A stretch of DNA of 6,433 nucleotides, from positions 1-6,433 of the forward strand of contig CAAFLY010000323.1 of NCBI GenBank assembly GCA_900763885.1, in the 5' to 3' direction. The position numbers and the translations under genes are program-made. Under the pieces are notes generated by a model. The model was not told where the DNA came from and searched no databases. It saw only the letters and a program-made list of their open reading frames with translations. This document shows, piece by piece, positions 1 through 5,404 of the stretch (positions are counted from its first letter, which is position 1; each line of letters opens with the position of its first letter). Origin of the DNA: Clostridia bacterium. GTDB taxonomy: Bacteria > Bacillota > Clostridia > Oscillospirales > CAG-272.

Positions 1-90
1 CCCATCCCCATATAAAAGTTTTGCGGAGCTTTTTCAAAAGCGACCGTTCCCCCCGTTCCCCTCGTTCTCCTCCCGAACGATAGCACCTAC
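1..90 (-). repeat. Repeat A, copy 1 (G-rich 3' tail of SBP1)
   Basis: This non-coding block begins directly after the SBP1 stop codon on the minus strand and reaches the left edge of the window, so it may continue. It aligns with 2033-2130 with one substitution and one 8-base length difference. In minus-strand order it holds the 28-bp core (63-90; starts GTAGGTGC, ends GGAGAACG), two tandem 9-base units of the type AGGGGAACG, and a small stem (28-41; GCTTT paired with AAAGC around TGAA) followed by a T-rich stretch. It would be transcribed as the SBP1 3' untranslated region. The stem plus T-rich stretch could be a weak terminator, but it is too short to call one. Confidence 0.85.
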
Positions 91-91
91 C

Positions 92-1555
92 TCATTCCCC
101 AGCGCGTTCGCGATAGGCTGCCAGGGTCTTGTCGCGGGACGTAGTGGCGGCGGGCAGCTTTTTCTCGTACCAGGACGCAAAATCCGGACTGGATTCTTTG
201 GCAAGCTCCGCGAAATGGCTGGCAAACGCACCGCCCAGCTCCTCGTCATAGTAGCCAAGATCGAATACACGGTTCGATACAATGATGTCCAGCATCTCGG
301 AGGACGCTTCGTCCCGGGAATCCCGCGTCTTCAGCGCCACATCATAGTACGCCGGAATCGCGTACTCGCGACCCAGGATCGCTAAGGACTCCAATACCAG
401 ACTCGTGTTGTCCTGTACCTGATTCGTGACCGGCACAAACATCATGTTCGTCCCCGCGTCTACGTTCGCCGTGTATTCGCTCGCCTCGTCGTATTTCGGC
501 CACGGCAGAATCCCGAACTCCTGATCCATCTCGCGCATCAGCGGTACGTAGGATACTCGCATGTCCGTGAACAGCGAATGGCCGTCCCGGAATAACTCCT
601 TGTTCGTTCCGCCGGAATCCGACTTCGTGTCCACAAACGTGTTCGCCGACTGGATCAGCGGGAAGTACTTCTCAAACATCGTCAGCGACCGCTCGTTGTA
701 TACGTCAAAGGCGTAATCGTCCGCAGCCCCTTTGACCACTCGCGACCCGGACGTGATGAACGCCTGAATCGGCCCTACCCAGCGATAGGACGTGTAGCCG
801 TAAATGTCGTTGTCCCCAATCTCTCCGTCACCGTCCAAGTCCCGGCTGTAATCCTTGACCATCCCCAGGAATTCGTCAAACGTCCACTTCCCCGCCTTTA
901 CCATCTCGTACGGGTACTCCAGCTGGTTGTCCTGGAAATAGTCCTTGTTGAATAACATGCAGATCGCCGCACCTACCGATTCGTAGCTGATGTCGCCTGT
1001 CATCCAGAATATGCCGCCCGGCAGCGCAAAGCTCTGCACCGCGTCCTGATCCCACCATGTCTGCGTCAGATCTACGTACCGCAGCTTGTTCCAGTCCAGC
1101 GCAAGCCCTTCGTTGCCGTACTTCGCCGCCGCCCGCGGATGACATACCACCCAGTCGTACGCGTCGTCTCCCGCAATAATCCCCGGCTTCGCGTCCATGT
1201 CAAAATTGCCCGTGGAGGAAACGGAATACGTAAACTTGCAGTTGTACCGTTCCTCTACCTCCGTGTTCCGACGGAATATCGCGTCGTTTACTACCTCGCC
1301 CGTCTGCTCCTCCGCCATCATGTCCGCAATCCATTGATCACTGTCGCGCAGCAGCTGCCGGAACGCGTAGCCACCCATGTCCACTACGTCCAGATGACCC
1401 AGCGGATCCGATGTCTCCACCTCCGTCTCACTCTCGCTCTGCACAGCCGTGTCCGCTGCCGTGTCCGACGTCTCCGCCTCACCACCGCCGCACGCCGCCA
1501 TCGACAATAACATCGACGCCAACAGAAGCGTTACAATCGTCTTCTTTCCACTCAT
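92..1555 (-). CDS. Extracellular solute-binding lipoprotein (SBP1)
   Basis: Predicted ABC-importer substrate-binding lipoprotein of 487 residues, anchored on the outer face of the membrane. The N-terminus is a type II signal peptide: Lys4-Lys5, a hydrophobic run at about 6-19, and a lipobox Met-Ala-Ala-Cys with Cys22 as the lipidated residue. Residues 26-50 form a Ser/Thr/Glu/Asp-rich flexible linker. The body starts at about 51 and has the aromatic-rich ligand-cleft style of extracellular solute-binding proteins (WWDQDA at 167-172, GDISY at 187-191, PWPKYDEASEY at 351-361). Residues 239-250 (DLDGDGEIGDND) match an EF-hand-type calcium loop. An upstream ATG at 1585 is possible, but the start at 1555 is preferred: it puts AAGGA about 6 bases upstream and leaves an intact signal peptide. 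The ligand is unknown; the general fold suggests a sugar or oligosaccharide. No permease or ATPase adjoins it. Its closest relative here is SBP2. Confidence 0.9.
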   Translation of the reverse strand: MSGKKTIVTLLLASMLLSMAACGGGEAETSDTAADTAVQSESETEVETSDPLGHLDVVDMGGYAFRQLLRDSDQWIADMMAEEQTGEVVNDAIFRRNTEVEERYNCKFTYSVSSTGNFDMDAKPGIIAGDDAYDWVVCHPRAAAKYGNEGLALDWNKLRYVDLTQTWWDQDAVQSFALPGGIFWMTGDISYESVGAAICMLFNKDYFQDNQLEYPYEMVKAGKWTFDEFLGMVKDYSRDLDGDGEIGDNDIYGYTSYRWVGPIQAFITSGSRVVKGAADDYAFDVYNERSLTMFEKYFPLIQSANTFVDTKSDSGGTNKELFRDGHSLFTDMRVSYVPLMREMDQEFGILPWPKYDEASEYTANVDAGTNMMFVPVTNQVQDNTSLVLESLAILGREYAIPAYYDVALKTRDSRDEASSEMLDIIVSNRVFDLGYYDEELGGAFASHFAELAKESSPDFASWYEKKLPAATTSRDKTLAAYRERAGE

Positions 1556-1579
1556 AAATCCTTCGCACCTCTCTGCTTT

Positions 1580-1609
1580 GTACAATAACGATTTGCGTCG
1601 CTATTGTAC
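1580..1609 (-). promoter_or_regulatory. Leader inverted repeat of SBP1
   Basis: Arms GTACAATAACGA (1580-1591) and TCGCTATTGTAC (1598-1609) flank six bases and match at 11 of 12 positions. In minus-strand RNA the odd position becomes a G-U pair, giving an unbroken 12-bp stem. It lies about 16-45 bases after the predicted transcription start and 24 bases before the start codon, leaving the ribosome binding site free. It could stabilise the 5' end of the mRNA or be a repressor operator. Confidence 0.65.
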
Positions 1610-1631
1610 GCTTTTTGTAATCGTAACGTAT

Positions 1632-1660
1632 AGTATAACATAAATCCCCTGGCTTTGCAA
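1632..1660 (-). promoter_or_regulatory. SigA-type promoter of SBP1
   Basis: On the minus strand, TTGCAA (1655-1660) and TATACT (1632-1637) are separated by exactly 17 bp. Transcription would start near 1625, giving a leader of about 70 bases. The SBP2 promoter has the same layout and shares TATACTATA and the flanking ATCGC/TTGC words, so the two promoters look like duplicates of each other. Confidence 0.75.
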
Positions 1661-1703
1661 GCGATTTCAACCGATTTTTTTTGTGCCCCATACGAAATGC
1701 AAC

Positions 1704-1738
1704 AAAAAAGAGCCCCCAAAAGGATAGGACTCTTTTTT
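1704..1738 (-). terminator. Intrinsic terminator between SBP2 and SBP1
   Basis: Arms AAAAAAGAG (1704-1712) and CTCTTTTTT (1730-1738) pair perfectly, and the inner C and G runs extend the stem to about 12 bp. The T tract forms the outer stem, so the structure could work on either strand. On the minus strand it would end SBP2 transcripts about 400 bases after the SBP2 stop codon, just before the SBP1 promoter. The SBP2 message would then have a long 3' tail holding repeats A2 and B1. Confidence 0.7.
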
Positions 1739-1740
1739 GG

Positions 1741-1847
1741 GAAGGATCCTCCCCCTCCACTAACCATCGCAGACAAAACAGAGGAAAACCGGAGAAAACC
1801 GGGCAAAAGAGACGCGCAAAACCAAGGAAAGCATCCCCTCGTTCCCA
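1741..1847. other. Non-coding spacer, part of the putative SBP2 3' region
   Basis: This stretch lies between the terminator and the B1 core. No open frame here has a credible ribosome binding site. It is purine-rich on the plus strand (repeated AAAACCGG-like words) and ends in a C-rich run like those next to the other core copies. I see no clear structure beyond an imperfect dyad around GGATCC near 1746. Confidence 0.4.
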
Positions 1848-1976
1848 CGTTCTCCACCCAAATGATCGCACCTACGAAAATCAGACAGCGGATGCTCCCC
1901 TAAATAAACGAACGGAAGCAATCTCTCCCCGTAGAAGGCGGATGACTGCGTCAGCCGCTCGCGAACGATCTTCTCA
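1848..1976 (-). repeat. Repeat B, copy 1
   Basis: This block aligns with 6299-6433 at roughly three quarters identity, with short indels of 1 and 2 bases. In minus-strand order it holds a GC-rich hairpin (1937-1959), a conserved middle around GGAGAGATTGC and TTCGTTTATTTA, and the 28-bp core (1848-1875) shared with repeat A. The indels are not multiples of three and shift the frames relative to each other, so I treat it as non-coding. If SBP2 transcription runs to the terminator at 1704-1738, B1 is in the SBP2 3' untranslated region. Its function is unknown. Confidence 0.75.
1937..1959 (-). other. Hairpin of repeat B1 with covarying stem
   Basis: On the plus strand the outer arm GGCGG (1937-1941) pairs with CCGCT (1955-1959; one G-T pair). 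After an A/G mismatch, TGAC (1943-1946) pairs with GTCA (1950-1953) around TGC. The same architecture recurs at 6391-6414 with different but still complementary inner arms. This suggests the structure is what is conserved. Confidence 0.6.
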
Positions 1977-1987
1977 TGCTAAGGACG

Positions 1988-2002
1988 GCACCAAATTGGT
2001 GC
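1988..2002. repeat. Short perfect inverted repeat
   Basis: GCACCA and TGGTGC face each other around AAT, a 6-bp stem with a 3-base loop between repeats B1 and A2. There is no T tract after it on either strand, so it is not a terminator. It may be another folded segment of the long SBP2 3' tail. Confidence 0.4.
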
Positions 2003-2032
2003 GCAAACGGACTTGCACAAACGAAATCCAAG

Positions 2033-2130
2033 CCCACCCCCATATAAAAGTTTTGCGGAGCTTTTTCAAAAGCGACCGTTCCCCTCGTTCCCCCGTTCCC
2101 CTCGTTCTCCTCCCGAACGATAGCACCTAC
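2033..2130 (-). repeat. Repeat A, copy 2 (G-rich 3' tail of SBP2)
   Basis: Nearly identical to 1-90 and in the same place, one base after the SBP2 stop codon. The core is at 2103-2130 and the small stem at 2060-2073. The tandem AGGGGAACG-type tract has three units here against two in copy 1, which accounts for the 8-base length difference. Four runs of three or more G on the minus strand give some G-quadruplex potential, although the first loop (10 bases) is long. The surrounding coding DNA of SBP1 and SBP2 has diverged far more than this tail. Confidence 0.85.
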
Positions 2131-2131
2131 A

Positions 2132-3598
2132 TCATTCCCCGGCACGTGCGCGATAGGTAGCAAGGGTTTTGTCGCGAGCCACCGTTGCCGCATCGAGCTT
2201 TTTTTCGTACCAGGACGCGACGTCGTAGTTCTTTTTGCTGGCAAGCTCGGCGAAATGGCTCGCGTAGGCACCGCCCATGTCCGTGTTGTAGTAGCCAAGA
2301 TCGAATACGCGGTGCGCCACAATGATGTCCATCATCTCCGCGGAATCCTCGTCCCGGGAATCGCGCGTCTTCAGCGCCACATCATAGTACGCCGGAATCA
2401 CGTGCTCACGCCCCAGTATCGCTAAGGACTCCAATACCAGACCCGTGTTGTCCGGCACCTGGTTCGTGATCGGCACAACAATCATGTTCGTCGCCGCGTC
2501 TACGTTCGCGTAGTATTCGCTCGCCTCGTCATACTTCGGCCACGGCAGAATCCCGAAATCATAATCCATCTCGCGCAGAATCGTCGCACGGGCAATCGTC
2601 GTGTCCACAAAGAGCGCGTGGCCCGCCTGGAACAGCTCCACGTTCTTGCCGCCCTTCAGATCCAGATACGCCCCCTCCGTCTCCATCATGCCGAAATATT
2701 TCTCCGCCATCGCTACCGTCCGCTCGTTGTATACATCAAACCGGTACCCGTCCGCCGCAGAGGTCACCACGCGCGAGCCCGTCGATACAAACGCCGCGAC
2801 CGGCCCCGACCAGTTGTGCGTGACGTAGCCGTAGAGGTCGTTTTCGTCCAGCACACCGTCACCGTTGAGATCCCGACTGCCGTCCTCCACAAGCTTTCGG
2901 AACGCGTCAAACGTCCACGTCCCCTCCCGCGCCGCCGCGTATGGGAACTCCATCTGGCTGTCCCGGAAGAAATCCTTGTTGAAAAACATGCAGAACGCCG
3001 CCGATACCGATTGGTAGCTGATGTCGCCCGTCAGCCAGAAGATCCCGCCCGGCATCTTGAAATTCTCCACCGCGTCCTGATCCCACCACGATTTCGTCAG
3101 ATCCAGATGCTTCAGCGTCTCGAAATTCATCACCAGCCCCTCGTTCGCGTATGCCGCCGCCGCTCTGCCGTGCGCTACCACCCAGTCGTACGCGTCGTCT
3201 CCCGCCAATATCCCCGGCTTCGCGTCCATGTCCGAGTTGTCGTTCGAGGATCGGGTGTACGTGAACGTGCAGTTGTACCGCTCGCCTACCTCCAGATTCC
3301 GCCGGAATACCGCGTCGTTCACAACCTCCCCCGTCTGCTCCTCCGCAATCATGTCCGCTATGTATATGTCGTTGTTCCGCAATAGCTGCCGGAATGCGTA
3401 GCCGCCCATGTCCACGCGCTCCAGATGCGCCAGCGGATCCGCCTCCGTCTCGCTCTCGCTCTCACTTCCGACCGCCGCCGTGTCCGCAGTCTCCCCCGTC
3501 TCCGTTCCTTTGTCCGCGCCCGTGTCCGTTCCTTTGCCGCACGCCGCCATCGACAATAGCATCGACGCCAGCAAAAGCGCGATTGTGATCCTCTTCAT
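2132..3598 (-). CDS. Extracellular solute-binding lipoprotein (SBP2), paralog of SBP1
   Basis: Predicted surface lipoprotein of 488 residues, the substrate-binding part of an ABC importer. The signal peptide starts MKR, is hydrophobic to about residue 17, and ends in Met-Ala-Ala-Cys with Cys20 lipidated. A Thr/Gly/Ser/Glu linker spans about 22-54. It aligns end to end with SBP1 (about 80% identical at 55-114, lower in the centre). Shared blocks include MGGYAFRQLLR, AEEQTGEVVNDA, MDAKPGI, WWDQDAV, GILPWPKYDEASEY and the RDSRDE segment. The EF-hand-type loop is kept at 243-254 with Asn at position 3 (DLNGDGVLDEND). Unlike SBP1 it lacks a Cys at the position of SBP1 Cys138. AAAGGGA lies 8 bases before the ATG, supporting this start. 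The ligand is unknown and no transporter partner lies nearby. Differing residues in the central lobe suggest a related but distinct ligand. Confidence 0.9.
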   Translation of the reverse strand: MKRITIALLLASMLLSMAACGKGTDTGADKGTETGETADTAAVGSESESETEADPLAHLERVDMGGYAFRQLLRNNDIYIADMIAEEQTGEVVNDAVFRRNLEVGERYNCTFTYTRSSNDNSDMDAKPGILAGDDAYDWVVAHGRAAAAYANEGLVMNFETLKHLDLTKSWWDQDAVENFKMPGGIFWLTGDISYQSVSAAFCMFFNKDFFRDSQMEFPYAAAREGTWTFDAFRKLVEDGSRDLNGDGVLDENDLYGYVTHNWSGPVAAFVSTGSRVVTSAADGYRFDVYNERTVAMAEKYFGMMETEGAYLDLKGGKNVELFQAGHALFVDTTIARATILREMDYDFGILPWPKYDEASEYYANVDAATNMIVVPITNQVPDNTGLVLESLAILGREHVIPAYYDVALKTRDSRDEDSAEMMDIIVAHRVFDLGYYNTDMGGAYASHFAELASKKNYDVASWYEKKLDAATVARDKTLATYRARAGE

Positions 3599-3626
3599 CG
3601 TTCTGTCCCTTTCTTCTGTGCCCCTC

Positions 3627-3655
3627 GGATAGCTACATTTGTAGTTTACCTATCC
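3627..3655 (-). promoter_or_regulatory. Leader inverted repeat of SBP2 containing a TACA-N2-TGTA dyad
   Basis: GGATAG (3627-3632) pairs with CTATCC (3650-3655). Nested inside is CTACA/TGTAG (3633-3644), with five unpaired bases on one side. It sits at the same place in the leader as the SBP1 inverted repeat, about 13-41 bases after the predicted start. The inner dyad TACATTTGTA (3634-3643) fits the TACA-N2-TGTA pattern known for operators of the BlaI/MecI/CopY repressor family. No such repressor gene is in the window, so operator function is a guess. Confidence 0.5.
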
Positions 3656-3674
3656 TTCGCGAAATTGTGGCTAT

Positions 3675-3703
3675 AGTATAGCATATCTCCCGCGATTTCG
3701 CAA
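3675..3703 (-). promoter_or_regulatory. SigA-type promoter of SBP2
   Basis: On the minus strand, TTGCGA (3698-3703) and TATACT (3675-3680) are separated by 17 bp, with a predicted start near 3668. The box sequences and the surrounding TATACTATA match the SBP1 promoter. Confidence 0.75.
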
Positions 3704-3829
3704 GCGGTGTTGAGGATTTTTTATAGATAACAAATGTACTCCTGCGGGGGGATGGGGCAAACTCTTTCCTCTGCGGCGGCGCATCCCCCACGAAACGGCA
3801 GTGCTTTTCTTTTTTTCGCAGACAGAGGC
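3704..3829. other. Divergent intergenic region between SBP2 and the MATE gene
   Basis: No gene is seen here. Arms GGGGGATG (3747-3754) and CATCCCCC (3782-3789) are exactly complementary over 8 bp with a 27-base loop. A pyrimidine-rich run (3804-3817) follows. Another short match, ACAAATGTA (3730-3738), is the inverse of part of the SBP2 leader dyad (3634-3642), so the two flank the SBP2 promoter. These may be regulatory but nothing identifies a regulator. Confidence 0.35.
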
Positions 3830-3858
3830 TTGACAAAATCCTTCATATAATATATAAT
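3830..3858 (+). promoter_or_regulatory. Perfect-consensus promoter of the MATE gene
   Basis: TTGACA (3830-3835) and TATAAT (3853-3858) are both exact and separated by the optimal 17 bp. Transcription would begin near 3865, giving a leader of about 47 bases. There is no hairpin or riboswitch room in such a leader, so strong constitutive expression or control by a repressor at the promoter is expected. Confidence 0.88.
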
Positions 3859-3911
3859 AGCCGCTGTAGCCTTTGCTCTGCATTATGAAAATACCGCGAA
3901 AGGAGGCTTAT

Positions 3912-5267
3912 ATGCCTAAAACCCCCATCCAGCTTTCCGACCACTTCACCTTTGGAAAACTCTTCCGCTTTACCCTGCCCTCCATCGTCATGATGATCTT
4001 TACCTCCATCTATGGCGTCGTCGATGGCCTTTTCATCTCCAATTTCGTCGGAAAAACCGCATTTGCCGCCATCAACCTCGTCATGCCGTTTGTCATGGTC
4101 ATCGGCGGCGTAGGATTTATGATCGGCACAGGCGGCACCGCGCTCGTCTCACGCGTCCTCGGGGAAGGAAAACGGGACCTCGCCAACCGCTATTTCACCA
4201 TGATGGTCCTGCTCTCCGTCTTCGTCGGCGCGGTGGTGTCCGCCGTCGGGATCGTGTTCATGGAGCCGGTCGCGCGCTTTCTCGGCTCCACGGACGCCAT
4301 GCTTGCCGACTGCGTCCTATACGGGCGGATCTGCATCGCCTTCTCAGTGGCTTTCATGCTGCAAAACCTGTTCCAGAGCTTCCTCATCGCGGCGGAAAAG
4401 CCAAAGCTCGGCCTTGCCGCAACAGTCGCCGCCGGAGTCACCAATATGGCCCTCGACGCGCTGTTTATCGCCGTGTTCCATTGGGGCGTTGCCGGCGCCG
4501 CACTCGCTACCGGCATGAGCCAATGTGTCGGCGGGATTCTGCCGCTGCTCTACTTCGCCTTCCCGAATACAAGCCTCCTACGCCTGACGAAAACAACGCT
4601 GGAGCTTCGCCCGATCCTGCAGGCCTGCGGAAACGGCTCCTCGGAAATGATGAACAATATCGCCTCGTCTATCGTCGGAATGCTCTACAATTTCCAGCTG
4701 CTCAAATACGCGGGTGAGGACGGCGTGTCCGCTTATGGCGTATTGATGTACGTGAATTTCTGCTTTGCGGCGATCTTCATCGGCTATAGCGTCGGCTCGG
4801 CTCCCATCGTCGGCTTCCACTTCGGCGCGGACAACCGGAAGGAGCTCCAGAATATGCTCAAAAAATCCGCTTTCCTCATGGGCGCAGGCGGTATCGTCCT
4901 CGCATTGGCGGCACAGTTCCTCGCTGCACCGCTCGCGAAAATCTTCGTCGGCTATGATCCGGGCCTGTTTGCCATGACGACCCATGCGTTCCGCCTCTAT
5001 TCTTTTGCATTTTTATTCATGGGGTTCAATATTTTTGCGTCCAGCTTCTTCACCTCCCTCAGCAACGGCGGGATCTCCGCAGCCATCGCCTTTCTCCGCA
5101 CCCTCGTTTTCCAGGTCGCCGCCGTCCTGCTCCTTCCCATCCTGCTCCAACCTCAGCTCGACGGCGTCTGGTGGGCAATGACCACGGCGGAAATATTCGC
5201 GTTCGTGATCTCCGGCGTTTTCCTACTCGCAAACGGAAAACGATACGGATACCTCCCCGTGAAATAA
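3912..5267 (+). CDS. MATE family multidrug efflux protein (MepA-like)
   Basis: Predicted 451-residue inner-membrane antiporter that exports drugs or other cationic compounds using a sodium or proton gradient. The N-terminal block (FTFGKLFRFTLPSIVMMIF at 12-30, YGVVDGLFISNFVG at 34-47, GTGGTALVSRVLGEG at 72-86) is typical of the MepA-like branch of MATE transporters. The length and the roughly twelve hydrophobic segments, in two six-helix halves joined near 220-235, fit the family. The second half carries the matching pattern SAPIVGFHFGADN at 296-308. A longer frame begins at 3873, but AAAGGAGG at 3899-3906 sits 5 bases before the ATG at 3912 and settles the start. The gene stands alone with its own promoter and terminator; no MarR- or TetR-type regulator adjoins it. 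Substrate cannot be told from sequence. Confidence 0.93.
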   Translation: MPKTPIQLSDHFTFGKLFRFTLPSIVMMIFTSIYGVVDGLFISNFVGKTAFAAINLVMPFVMVIGGVGFMIGTGGTALVSRVLGEGKRDLANRYFTMMVLLSVFVGAVVSAVGIVFMEPVARFLGSTDAMLADCVLYGRICIAFSVAFMLQNLFQSFLIAAEKPKLGLAATVAAGVTNMALDALFIAVFHWGVAGAALATGMSQCVGGILPLLYFAFPNTSLLRLTKTTLELRPILQACGNGSSEMMNNIASSIVGMLYNFQLLKYAGEDGVSAYGVLMYVNFCFAAIFIGYSVGSAPIVGFHFGADNRKELQNMLKKSAFLMGAGGIVLALAAQFLAAPLAKIFVGYDPGLFAMTTHAFRLYSFAFLFMGFNIFASSFFTSLSNGGISAAIAFLRTLVFQVAAVLLLPILLQPQLDGVWWAMTTAEIFAFVISGVFLLANGKRYGYLPVK

Positions 5268-5336
5268 CCAAGGTCTCCTTTCGCCTGAGCGTCCTGCGCA
5301 CGTCCACCACCCCCCGCTTCTCCCACATACAAAAAT

Positions 5337-5375
5337 CTGCCGCAAGCAACGGAAATTCTCCCTTGCCTGTGGCAG
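5337..5375. terminator. Bidirectional intrinsic terminator
   Basis: Between the convergent MATE and ABC genes, a stem of about 14 paired positions plus two mismatches joins CTGCCGCAAG... (from 5337) to ...CTTGCCTGTGGCAG (to 5375), with loop AAATTCT. TTTT follows on the plus strand (5376-5379), and on the minus strand the A run at 5331-5335 reads as TTTTT. It can therefore stop transcription from both sides. Confidence 0.85.
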
Positions 5376-5404
5376 TTTTCTTATATTCACCTGTTTCCCC
5401 CGCC

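Noticed and set aside
1479..1871. Minus-strand frames at 1479-1871 and the extended ATPase frame to 6322 sharing the N-terminal residues MRSFGWRT
   Set aside because: The shared residues come from the repeated 28-bp core read in the same frame. Neither start has a ribosome binding site, and both overlap better-supported promoters.
1848..1976. Open reading frame through repeat B as a real peptide gene
   Set aside because: B1 is open in one minus-strand frame, but B2 has indels of 1 and 2 bases relative to it, so the encoded peptides differ, and no ribosome binding site fits either.
1..2130. CRISPR array or insertion sequence formed by the repeats
   Set aside because: The repeats are few, unevenly spaced and contain no regular spacers. 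No transposase, terminal inverted repeats or target-site duplications are visible.
1845..2130. tRNA or known riboswitch in the SBP1-SBP2 intergenic region
   Set aside because: No cloverleaf arms or CCA end are found, and no aptamer class is recognised. The structured parts lie on the 3' side of SBP2, not in a leader.
2618..3385. Long plus-strand frame (255 codons) opposite SBP2
   Set aside because: It is antisense to a clear paralogous gene, is rich in Arg, Val and His as expected from reverse reading of GC-rich codons, and has no ribosome binding site.
3747..3789. GC-rich inverted repeat as a terminator
   Set aside because: The loop is 27 bases and no T tract follows directly. No gene on either strand ends into it.
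4578..4985. Minus-strand frame of 135 codons within the MATE gene
   Set aside because: It is a shadow of the MATE coding frame with no promoter or ribosome binding site and no recognisable domain.
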